Assembly (NCBI GenBank): GCA_030704615.1
Contig: CM060734.1
Span: 51,912,042-51,976,041 of the forward strand
DNA from: Takakia lepidozioides
Lineage: Eukaryota > Streptophyta > Takakiopsida > Takakiales > Takakiaceae
DNA: 64,000 nucleotides
Direction of reading: 5' to 3'
Below are positions 55,222 to 64,000 of this stretch, piece by piece. A model generated the notes under the pieces. The model did not search any database. It was not told where the DNA came from and was given only the letters and a program-made list of their open reading frames with translations. Each line of letters starts with the position of its first letter. Positions within the stretch are counted from its first letter, which is position 1. The position numbers were made by a program, and so were the translations under genes.

Positions 55222-57072
55222 TCACCTCTTTGTGGGCTTGAATCTTCGCATAACAAAGTCACCAAACCTCCGACTCCGGGCCAGCTTCTGAAAGAGAGCT
55301 CTCGTACTTAACCTCCATTTTCTACACAAAGTGAAGACTGCTGAGAATCTCAGGATCCATTCAATCCTATGCATCATGTTTTTGTTGTCAACAAAAGAAT
55401 AGTACTTCATGAGACCTCTATTCACTGCTTTGTAGCGCCGTATGATTTCCTCTGGCTTCAGATGAATCCACTTGCTCATTCCTCGGGGCCAGTTCATATC
55501 ACTCGCAAAGCCTCGATCAACGAGTTTGGACACGAGCTCATTGATAGGAGCTTCCAGACAGATCTTATCATACACCCATTGCACCTTGTATCCTTCCTCA
55601 TTCTGGGGTAGCAGATTGTCCTTCTTCTTCCTAGCCCTTATTAATGTCCCAAGAAACTTACCCCTTTCGGTGCCTAAGTGGGTAATCCTTAGTTGCTCAT
55701 GCCTTATTGCCAGTTTCAGTTCTTCAGTAATGAACTCTTTTGCCTTCTCTTTGATCTCAAAAGTCAACCTTTTTGACCCGGCCACACCTATCAACCACTC
55801 ATCTGCATACCGCGCGTAGTACACCTTACTACCTACACTGGGGAGAGTACGTTCCTGCTTTTCTAGCTGGAGTGTTTGTTCCTTCATGTCCAGACCAGAA
55901 GTTCCTTGAACCTTATGACCTTTTCCCTTTATCCTCGTAATTTGATGTAGTAGCCAGGAGTCTTCCCCAGTCGGTTTCCCGACCTCACCGGGCATAAGAA
56001 CACTAGCTGCCAAGTTTGTAACCCAGATGTCAAATTCATGTAGGTAGATATTTGATAACAAAGGTGACAAGATTCCGCCTTGCATGACACCTGTTAGGTT
56101 GTGGGGTTCTTTGAACCCATTGTTCACGTAACCAGCACGGACTAACTTCCAGTACAAGTCCACTATCTGTTGGTCGTTGATCTCCCTCATTAGAAGTGAT
56201 GCCAAGACATGGTAGTCTATGTGGTCAAAGTAACCACTCATATGTCCCTCAATTAGCCAGCTAGTACCTGTCCAACTGCGAATACTTCTCAGTACAGACT
56301 TTGCAGATCTTCCAGATTCAAACCCAAAGCTGTCATCAACATATTTTGATTGAAACACTGGCTGAAGGAGTAATTTGATTGCCTCCTGTACCACCATGTC
56401 CACGGAAGATGGTATCCCAACAAAACGCATCTTGCCCTGCCCTTCTGGGATGCTTTCTCTTTGGGCCGGGTCAAACTGAAATGATCTGTTCTTCATTTGC
56501 TCAATGATAAGGTGGATATCACTCTCGGAGAGACCCCGAGTGAAATTGTTAACTCCTGCATATATGTTCCCAGATTTGGATATGAGCCTGCGGTATGCAG
56601 TTTTGTAAATTGCTGGGTCAAACAGACTTGAGTACTTGCATTTCCACCTTAAATTGGTTTCGTGAGACCCTTGAGTTTCCCCCAGAATTGCTTTGTGAGA
56701 AGTGGGGACCGTGGCAGAGTTTAAGTGCTGGCACTTGCAATATCCATATGTCATCAACCTGGCTCTGGAGACCGGCCTACTCCAGTCAATCTCAGCTGTT
56801 TCCTTCACCTTTCGAAATATGTAAGTGCTGAACTGCATGGACAAATACTTCCACCCACCTGCTGGCACCCTTGATTTTTTGGAAGGCACATTCACACGAT
56901 GGTAGGACACCAGTTTCATCTCCTTGGGGATCTCCGCATAATTGCATTGACAACCAGTCAGATACCTGGTCCCAAACAGAGTGTTGAAAAACTTAGGGAC
57001 AACCTGGACCTTTGTGAGCTTGCCAACCAGACACTTACACTTGGTCATGAAGGCTACTAATGACGGTGTCAT
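55222..57072 (-). CDS. Nuclear group II intron maturase-like protein (RT-degenerate)
   Basis: Intron-encoded-protein type maturase; adopted nuclear versions go to mitochondria or plastids and help splice group II introns. Intact 616-residue ORF. A Lys-rich N-terminus (TKCKCLVGKLTKVQVVPKFF) could target an organelle. RT blocks follow: FVGIPSSVDMVVQEAIKLLL, SFGFESGRSAKSVLR, motif A EGHMSGYFDHID, motif B GVMQGGILSPLLSNIYLHEF, motif C YARYADEWLIGV, then thumb and domain X (RRYKAVNRGLMKYYSFVDNK, MHRIEWILRFSAVFTLCRKW). The first motif A aspartate reads His and YADD reads YADE, so reverse transcription is probably lost. No HNH endonuclease domain follows. The long open frame despite lost RT residues argues for selection on splicing function. 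An upstream exon is possible. Confidence 0.85.
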   Translation of the reverse strand: MTPSLVAFMTKCKCLVGKLTKVQVVPKFFNTLFGTRYLTGCQCNYAEIPKEMKLVSYHRVNVPSKKSRVPAGGWKYLSMQFSTYIFRKVKETAEIDWSRPVSRARLMTYGYCKCQHLNSATVPTSHKAILGETQGSHETNLRWKCKYSSLFDPAIYKTAYRRLISKSGNIYAGVNNFTRGLSESDIHLIIEQMKNRSFQFDPAQRESIPEGQGKMRFVGIPSSVDMVVQEAIKLLLQPVFQSKYVDDSFGFESGRSAKSVLRSIRSWTGTSWLIEGHMSGYFDHIDYHVLASLLMREINDQQIVDLYWKLVRAGYVNNGFKEPHNLTGVMQGGILSPLLSNIYLHEFDIWVTNLAASVLMPGEVGKPTGEDSWLLHQITRIKGKGHKVQGTSGLDMKEQTLQLEKQERTLPSVGSKVYYARYADEWLIGVAGSKRLTFEIKEKAKEFITEELKLAIRHEQLRITHLGTERGKFLGTLIRARKKKDNLLPQNEEGYKVQWVYDKICLEAPINELVSKLVDRGFASDMNWPRGMSKWIHLKPEEIIRRYKAVNRGLMKYYSFVDNKNMMHRIEWILRFSAVFTLCRKWRLSTRALFQKLARSRRFGDFVMRRFKPTKR

Positions 57073-57417
57073 CCAAGTGCCCCCTCTGTTCTTTTATCCT
57101 TCGTTGAATCTGCAGAACTGCCGAGTCATGTTTGGGTTAGAAACGGTGATTCAGTACCAATAACCTTGGGAGTTGGAGTGCCTTGTGAATTTGAAAGCTA
57201 ATCAACCTGATTACATAAATGATCATAGTACACAGCACAAACGTGAGGGAGTCAATTGGTGATTTAGCTTTTAAACCACTACCTGCTGATGTAGACAGTT
57301 TGACGAGTAGCATCAACATTCTTGTAAGAGACAAAGATAACGATCAAAGAATCAGAATGTGCTCCAGAAGCCCCCAAGGGAGCTCCAGATCTCTATATTT
57401 CACACCTCTGTAGTCCT

Positions 57418-57600
57418 TCACCTTTTACCCTTCTGAAACACAACTAGAATTCTCACCATGCCCTGCATGGCTGGTACATATAAGCTGGCAGCATCCACAT
57501 TCACTTCGCTCCTCTTGCCCCCAGCCGGTAGGAAGAACTGTGCCGTCTCTGTAAAGATAGCAGTCACCATGCAATTGAAGAGATTAGCCCAGGTGCACAT
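57418..57600 (-). CDS. Unrecognised exon-like block
   Basis: The minus strand encodes ETAQFFLPAGGKRSEVNVDA then SLYVPAMQGM between a CTTTACAG acceptor and a GTGAGA donor, which looks like a real internal exon of an unidentified minus-strand gene. It could be upstream of, or surround, the maturase-like gene. Flanks 57080-57417 and 57700-58980 hold nothing else I can support. Confidence 0.35.
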   Translation of the reverse strand: MCTWANLFNCMVTAIFTETAQFFLPAGGKRSEVNVDAASLYVPAMQGMVRILVVFQKGKR

Positions 57601-58986
57601 TTCCTTAAGAAGAAGATGCCTTGCTTTTCAACCATCTCAATACTTAAGCCCCACAAACCGCATTGGATGTGGTTCTTACTTGCGCTGACTTCAGTGAGAG
57701 TCTTCTCTTGTCGCAATTCTCTACGTGAACCCTAATGCTGAGTTAGACTGATATTTTATGGAATTTCTCTTGGATGGTGGTTCCGCGCTTTGTGCCCAAA
57801 GGCCCTGCCAATAATAGCATTTCTCTGCTATGTCAATTTTGTGACCGAGGTTTTAAAGTTTCATCCGGATGTTTCCCTCCCTCCTCGAGCTTACCGAAGA
57901 AGACGGGTTTATTGGAGGGTGAGGCACGTTTGACAGCTGATTGTATACATGTCCGTGCATTGCACCTTCTGGGACCCCTCCTGTCCTAAATACGGTACCA
58001 GGCTCTATAAGTCTCTGCTGCTTATTAGTTGCAACACCATATATGAAAGACCTATCGAACCTGTTCTGACAAACACATATGACTACAAGCCAAAACAAAG
58101 AGAGGATCTACATGCTTCAATCAGTGAGATTTCCTGGAGTATATGACCCAAAATCTTTAGGTCAAGATTGTGAGGGAGCGTACATGTTTCGGCGCTTTGT
58201 AACTGGGACTTCTGACACAGAAGTCATCTTCCGATGGGCATCCGATAGACTACCACTGCACCCCTTTCCGCTCAGCTCCACAAAATCGGCGACTCTCTAA
58301 AGTCCGAGTTCCAGGGTGTACACTTGCATCTGGTGCAGAGCTTGCTTAGCACGATTATTTAACAAGTACCACTACTGCATCGAACCTCCCGGAACGCTAG
58401 TAAACCCCGCCTCAATCTGCTCTCCTTTTCACCTCCCCCGCCCCCTGTGATTCCGCTCGGTAGGAGCTGTTCGACCGAGCACCATACATTGCTGCTTCTC
58501 TCGGTCCTGCACAAGCAAAGTGCACACTAAAACCTAGGATCCGCTGTCGAGGTCTTCTAATGGAGATTAGATGGAACCAAATCTACTCACGTACATAGTA
58601 TTCTAGATTGTTTCACCTACTGAGTCAAAGCCCGTCAAACTCTTCCTTTCGCAGCTTGGTGTGGACTTGAAGAGCATTTCGCTCCTGAGTCTAGTTATAA
58701 AACCCCAAACCTAAAACCCTTGTTGTGAAAGAGCGAAGAGGTGCAGCCATGGAGGAGTGATCACTGTTGAGCAAGCCGGCTATGACTATGCTTGCTCTGT
58801 TGGCCGCCCGGCTTGTGAAGCGCAAGAGCTTGCAAACTTCCATTGATGTTTATGCTGTATGAATACTCTCACCCCGGATACTAGATGTTCTTTCGCGTGT
58901 ATCTGGTACAATATGAGAGAGAGAGAGATAGGCAGAGAGAGAGAATGAAGTTTACCACGTAGAAACTGAACCAATGAATCAGAGAG

Positions 58987-60072
58987 ATGCAAAGAAGCGC
59001 CCTCAAGGGCTGGAATCAAGGGATCTTCGAGAGGCTTGCATCCATTGCACATGCGGCTTTGTTTTCTGTCTCTGTAGAATGGTTTGCGAAGGAATTGAAT
59101 CTAAAGTTCTGTTGCTGGAGAACGCAGGCAACGACACAGACACCTGCCGTGTTTTCGGCATCGGAGTTACTGCGCAGATTCACCAATGCATCCAGGCCAG
59201 ACAGGTTCGGTGTCAGAAGCTTTAGAATCCTGGTGATCTGCTTGCACGTAACAACAATGGGGATCTCTTTGCATGTAACGGATCAAAGGCAAGATGGGTT
59301 TTGTCTTTCTTGTATACACACCAATGTTGTTGTATGCCTCGGAGTTGATGCACTCCTTGTTGAGCTTCATATCCATAATTCTGCATCCTTAGACCACATT
59401 CTGCTACCGTTTCGCAGGTCAATGCGGCATTCGGTGGAGAAGAGCTCGAATGATTATGATGACGTTGCTGATGTGCTAGAAGCTCATTCTATGGGGGTGG
59501 AGCCAAGACATGGAGTTACGCAAGCCATCAAGATATTGGAAAAGGAAGGTTGCAGGGTGACTTCCTTGCGTGAAGGCGAAGTGCTTATACAAATGGAAGC
59601 CCCAATACAGCAGATGTATGAGATGCTCGAAGAGCGAGGTTTCATTTCGCAAAAGAAGAAGCGACCACAACCCAATGATTCAGTGATTACGCAAGATGAT
59701 GATCAGATTGTGGCTTGGTATCGCAGTATCAGTATAGGAATGCTCAATTACTATCTATGCTGTGATAATCTGAGCAGAGTGAAGTCTATCATCAACTACC
59801 ATCTCAGGTGGTCAGCCATACTCACGCTCTCCAAGAAGCACAAATCTAGTTGTCATCAGATCATCCAGAAGTTTGGCAAGGACCTGACTATTATGAAGGA
59901 CGGCACAAGACTGGCAGCCTTCCTGAGCCCTGGAGAGATAAGTAAGTACAACAGGACCTTCTTAAGGACAGAGCCAATGCGACCTGACTTACTCATTGAT
60001 ATTCTCTATACAAGACTGAGAAGGGAAGGCAAATTAAGAAGAGAGCAGAAGGGAGACTACTACCAACATTGA
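58987..60072 (+). CDS. Maturase domain X protein without RT catalytic core
   Basis: Open over 361 codons. The C-terminal 220 residues match the thumb and domain X of group II intron maturases: VLIQMEAPIQQMYEMLEERG, DDDQIVAWYRSISIGMLNYY, SRVKSIINYHLRWSAILTLS and KKHKSSCHQIIQKFGKDL. No RT fingers/palm motifs (no YADD, no GGILSP) precede it. The N-terminal part (RSALKGWNQGIFERLASIAH) is basic and amphipathic, like an organelle presequence. A strong acceptor, TTTCGCAG|GTCAATG, at 59417-59418 suggests that part of the upstream open frame (about 59230-59417) is an intron, giving two exons. The gene is divergent from the RT-degenerate maturase 1.9 kb away. Likely an organelle splicing factor; function is inferred from domain X. 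Confidence 0.72.
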   Translation: MQRSALKGWNQGIFERLASIAHAALFSVSVEWFAKELNLKFCCWRTQATTQTPAVFSASELLRRFTNASRPDRFGVRSFRILVICLHVTTMGISLHVTDQRQDGFCLSCIHTNVVVCLGVDALLVELHIHNSASLDHILLPFRRSMRHSVEKSSNDYDDVADVLEAHSMGVEPRHGVTQAIKILEKEGCRVTSLREGEVLIQMEAPIQQMYEMLEERGFISQKKKRPQPNDSVITQDDDQIVAWYRSISIGMLNYYLCCDNLSRVKSIINYHLRWSAILTLSKKHKSSCHQIIQKFGKDLTIMKDGTRLAAFLSPGEISKYNRTFLRTEPMRPDLLIDILYTRLRREGKLRREQKGDYYQH

Positions 60073-60109
60073 GAGACAGCTGAATTTGGTTGGTGTGGCC
60101 CTTGGGGTG

Positions 60110-60367
60110 GAAAATGTACTGCTTAGCCGTCACCTGCTGTTGCCTTGTGGCTACCCTGCACACAGTTTACATGACACAGATAGGGTGGAGAGCAGAGGCG
60201 ACTGGTGCCTTCCAGCATTTCTCAAGAGAGCTCCTTACCATGACATCAATTTGATGCAACTGTTCAGTACAAAATGCGGAGACAGAGGGCCTCAGATTTT
60301 GGAGTTGTCTCAAGCTTCTTGATCTGAGCCAAAGAGCTATTTCATGCTTTTGAAGGGGGCCTCTCAT
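60110..60367 (-). mobile_element. Diverged LINE C-terminal fragment
   Basis: The minus strand encodes FCTEQLHQIDVMVRSSLEKC, aligning with [17 protein letters not shown] of the reference copy at 52718, and ends in a TTGCCTTGTGGCTACC-like 3' segment near 60130. Older than the other copies. 60370-60830 holds no supported gene. Confidence 0.5.
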
Positions 60368-60833
60368 TCAGAAGGTTGCCTATTACAATACCAGAGAGAC
60401 TTGCAGAGTGTACCTGCTGGTTATTCTTACTTACTCTGTAGAGAGAAATTTGACCTCAGGACACCACCCTGAACATGAGCCTACATAAGAACATCAGTCT
60501 AGAAGGCCAAGCAGTCAGGTACAATCAGACAAATTAGTATCAATCCATTGATGGCTTTTGTCTGCTATCATCAGCAAGCGTGGTGCTGACAATCACCATG
60601 TGTGACAGCTTCATTACAACACTCCGAGAGAAATATATGCCAGTGCATTGAATCAAACCATTTTCATATAGATTTACAAGCTAGAAACGGGCCACAAGTC
60701 AACCCTTTCCTTCTGAGCTTCATTTGAATGGCCTTACAGATACAAGTGCATCATTTCAATGCCTGAGACCTACAAGCTTAAATCTGAGTCTTGGCATCAG
60801 TTTTATGCCGCAGAAATGTCAATTATCTTACAA

Positions 60834-63800
60834 TCAAGGCACGGGGGAAGGCTTAATCCCCCATATGTCTTTTGCGTATTCGCGGATAGTACGATCACTG
60901 CTGAATTTGTGAGAACCTGCTGTGTTGAGTATTGACATTCTCGTCCATCTCTGCAATACAATGTCAGTGCAATTGTGAGATTTTGAGATCCAAAGGTCAA
61001 AAGAAAACTTACACAAAAAGTGCTGACCTCAACTAAAATTAAAGGTTTCAGCTACGCACTTGTGAATGACATAGAAATGAGGAGATCGTCACCGGATGGA
61101 TGACATGAATTTCACTGTGGACTGCTCAAACCCCTTGTTTTCAAATACTCATGTGCATCAAATTGAATGATAAAGTAATGGGGTATGTTGCCTTTGTGCT
61201 GTGTATGAGGAAACAGTGAGACATCTGCTAACTTCAATCCTAGAAAGCAGCAGCAATAAGACTAAGCTTCCACACACAGTCACAACTTACATCCGCTACC
61301 TTCAGTAAAATGAGCTTGCTGAATACAGCCATTTATGTCTATATTGGAACGCAAAAGTGCAGAGGGTTGAGCAGGCATTCTACCTCCTGGTTCCTGTAGG
61401 CATTGTCCACTCTTTCTTGACACTCGATATATGCAGGGAAGTCCTTGCCAACTAAAAAATAGTCTGCCCTCCCAAATCCCTCGTTCCCCTCTAATGCATC
61501 TAACATTGGCCTGTAGTCGTACTCTCCAAAAACTCCACTCCTGATGAACTTCTTTGTCTCCTCAAACCTGGGATCAGGCACAAACTGTGCCACATTGGCA
61601 ATATAAAACTTGTCAGTTCCACAGCAAGAAAAGAGATTAGGGGTGACAGGGGAGAGGGTGGGAAAGATCTGGAATCAGATACCAATCTCTATTAACAATC
61701 ACCTAGAGTTACTCAGAGGAATAAGGCTCCAGCATAAGCACCTCAATTAGAATGAAAGTAGAAACATTAAAAGCGAGGTTTTAAATGTCTAGTCAGGTTC
61801 ACAATGTATCCAGGATGCTCCTACTGAGCCCACTGAGCAGGCTGCACTTGAACAAAAGACAGAGCTACAAAGGGGCTTGCATACAGCACCTTGCCAGCAG
61901 CCCGCTCTGCCCTCAAGCCTGCAATTTCGTTGGCAAATGCCCCAAACAAGAAGAAGTTCTCCTCCCCAACTTCTTCTCGAATCTCGACGTTGGCACCATC
62001 AAGAGTGCCAATCAAAATGCATCCATTCATTGCAAACTTCATGTTGCTTGTTCCACTAGCTTCAAGTCCTGCAGTACTGCACACCATGCATGCCCCACAC
62101 AAAATGTACCGACTTATATATCCCTCCATGAACATGATGTTCTTGACACCCTCACTGAGCAAATCTTGCTTTATTATACTTCTCCCCACCCAACATTCTC
62201 TATGGGCCAGCAGACATTGGCTAGTCCATGGCTGGTGGTAGCTAGCTGAGGTATCTTAAGTGCATAGATTGGATAAGGCAGCCATTTCTAACCTCTTTGT
62301 CTGGAGTTGAAATGTCAAAAGGAACGAAAAGTTCAATGTCCAGCTGATTTAGAGAGGGAGAGAGATGTGGATCACATCTTTCACCTTATGTGCTGTGAGA
62401 GTTCGCTTGCCGGTATGAGCAACTCAGCCACACTCACATTGTAGTCAGGAACAAAGATGACCTTCAACAAATGTCCAACATCCTTGTCATTATTCACAAC
62501 GGCACCGACATCAGAGATGAGTTTCACAATGCGCTTTGCCTGCAAGTAGGTAGCAAAGGCTTTGCCACCAAACATGCAAACACGGGGCACATATTTGGCG
62601 ATCCGCTCCTTGGGGCTCATTTCCTTCAGTTTCTTATACCGGTAGATGACCCCCATTATGTTAAGGAGTTGCCTCTTATACTCGTGAATGCGTTTCACCT
62701 GTTTGCAGGCAAGAACACAGGTTCGGATTCACAAAGTTTTGGCTTTCTGGGCCAGACAACGATACAGCTGGAACCAGCATACTTGGTCAGATTCCTCGAT
62801 ATTCCGGTAAAATCATCAATCTCTGATTTCCAGTGGGCTAGACATTAAAGTCATTAAATATTGGTTCTAGGAATGAAAACACACTACCACCCACATGGAC
62901 TTAACAGGGTGTTGAAAAACAAGCTGTCGTCACAGCATGATTCAAAGTCACCAATTATTAGTTCACCAGGGGACCTAGATGCTGGTCAGTGTACCCCATC
63001 ACCGCCTAACGAGATCACCACTGACCATAATTCCTATGACAGAACAAGTAGAAGTATCTACACTCTAACAGCAGCTGTGGAATTATACAACAAAGCTGTC
63101 TCTTCTAAGTCTCTACTTTGTCCATGGACCCTCCAAGCCGTGTGGATGTTACATAGTATCTTCCTTTCTTACTTTTTACTTCTAGGTTGGGGTACTTTCA
63201 TTTGTGCTTTACTTGTCATTCTCAGTTGTTCCATGGGTTCTCAGGATGTGTCAAAGTTTCTCTCGACCATGGGATCCCCCTCAATGGTATAGCATCACTT
63301 TCTTCCTTCCTCTGTCTTCGGGCATCCGCTGACTTTTTTGTTGTTCTCTTGTTGTTCTTTGCCCCATGGCTGTTCACCTGATGCTTAAAAGTGGCCCGAA
63401 TGGCCAAAAATTGCAGTGACTTGGTGTTGCTCTGGCAGCCACTTCAGGTCATGGCAAGGGCAGAGTTTCTCTTTGCATTGAGATAACCATCAAGTGTTAT
63501 CTTTGCAGAGTGTGTTCGCAGGGGAGGATAACGAAATTACCTGAGAAGATGAGGCCTAAAACGAACCGGCAACAACAGTTGCTCTTGCTCTCAGGAAGGG
63601 AAATTTCACTCTGCTTGTGGACAACCCTTCTTGACTTTGTAAACTCTCTTTCTTTGCCTATTTCTCTTTGAGCTTTCCGAGGACGTTCTAAGGTACCCTT
63701 TCATTTGCCTATTTCTTTAACTTTCATTCAATCTCAATATTTGGGATTTCATTTGTTCTTTCTGTGGTTCTACTGTCCCCCTTGGCTCTTAGGGCCTCCC

Positions 63801-63961
63801 TTCAGAATTCCACACACACAGGCAGTGCACACCTGAATATCAAACATCGCATCAGGGCTGATGACATAGCCTGTTTTGTCCTGAACGTATGCCGCCAGTT
63901 TCTGCTTTCTTACTCTCTTGGCTGCCATCCACTCTTTATGCAGATCATGGTTGCCTGCAAA
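60834..63961 (-). CDS. Alpha-1,4-glucan phosphorylase, C-terminal five exons (partial)
   Basis: Releases glucose-1-phosphate from starch or malto-oligosaccharides using pyridoxal phosphate. Exons with consistent phases: 63961-63833 ([16 protein letters not shown] to SPDAMFDIQ), 62698-62385 ([20 protein letters not shown] to [12 protein letters not shown]), 62076-61890 ([19 protein letters not shown] to [12 protein letters not shown]), 61584-61384 ([20 protein letters not shown] to [12 protein letters not shown]), 60950-60834 ([20 protein letters not shown] to stop). [10 protein letters not shown] is the PLP signature, with the cofactor-bound lysine. Together about 318 residues, roughly the last third of the enzyme; the N-terminal part lies beyond the right edge. 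Some positions favour the plastidial (L-type) isoform, but cytosolic cannot be excluded. The 1.1 kb intron 62699-63832 shows no gene. Confidence 0.96.
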
Positions 63962-64000
63962 CTGCATACTCAAAAAATGTGATTTTGACCTGAAAAAGGA

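Noticed and set aside
57853-58300. Short open frames on both strands between the maturase genes
   Set aside because: No similarity, no plausible splice context, and translations look random.
61785-62249. Plus-strand open frames across 61.8-62.8 kb
   Set aside because: They are mirror frames of the glucan phosphorylase exons on the minus strand.
1-64000. Canonical tRNA, rRNA or snRNA genes
   Set aside because: Only SINE-like A/B box pairs were found; no sequence folds as a complete tRNA and no rRNA segments are recognisable.

Overview
This is eukaryotic nuclear DNA from a photosynthetic streptophyte (land plant or charophyte alga). Intron-split host genes (MOB1, an FYRN/FYRC-domain protein, plant-type alpha-glucan phosphorylase) sit with an intronless chloroplast CP12 gene, an F-box gene and two group II intron maturase-like genes, in a background of decayed transposable elements. 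Large introns, many retroelements and En/Spm (CACTA) transposons fit a large charophyte-type genome such as Chara. That assignment is inference; nothing in the window fixes the species. A run of exactly 500 N (25125-25624) looks like a scaffold gap of unknown true size.

Layout. 1-20 kb, genic: the 5' five exons of MOB1 (minus), CP12 (minus), a two-exon acyl-CoA-binding-domain protein (plus), a ten-exon FYRN/FYRC gene (minus) and an unrecognised multi-exon gene (minus). Truncated copies of one LINE family are scattered through and between them, some only 30-47 bp long with target-site duplications. 21-34 kb, mobile: a broken TNP2-like CACTA transposase and, upstream on the same strand, a broken SET-domain reading frame. 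Across the gap lies an LTR retroelement whose gag, zinc knuckles and protease are followed by a C5-cytosine DNA methyltransferase domain. Next come a 1.7 kb GC-rich minisatellite and a possible LTR. 34-48.5 kb: a second CACTA element with a TNPA-like spliced gene and a clear right terminus, a nested element with a gag-like gene and a cluster of short palindromes, a Ty3/gypsy pol fragment and an L1-like LINE. 48.5-51.3 kb: SINE-like sequences and tandem repeats. 51.4-64 kb: F-box gene with a LINE insertion just downstream, two divergent maturase-like genes and the C-terminal five exons of glucan phosphorylase (minus).

The standout observation is the close occurrence of two transposable elements that each appear to carry a chromatin-modifying domain: a DNA methyltransferase inside an LTR element and a SET domain next to a CACTA transposase. 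Both are mutated here, so this window shows fossils of such systems rather than working ones. The two maturase-like genes are the second point of interest: one has lost reverse-transcriptase catalytic residues while keeping a long open frame, and the other keeps only the thumb/domain X part, as expected of host-adopted organelle splicing factors.

Exon boundaries were placed by eye using GT/AG sites, codon phase and protein similarity. Where phases agree across consecutive exons (MOB1, FYR gene, phosphorylase) the models are strong.
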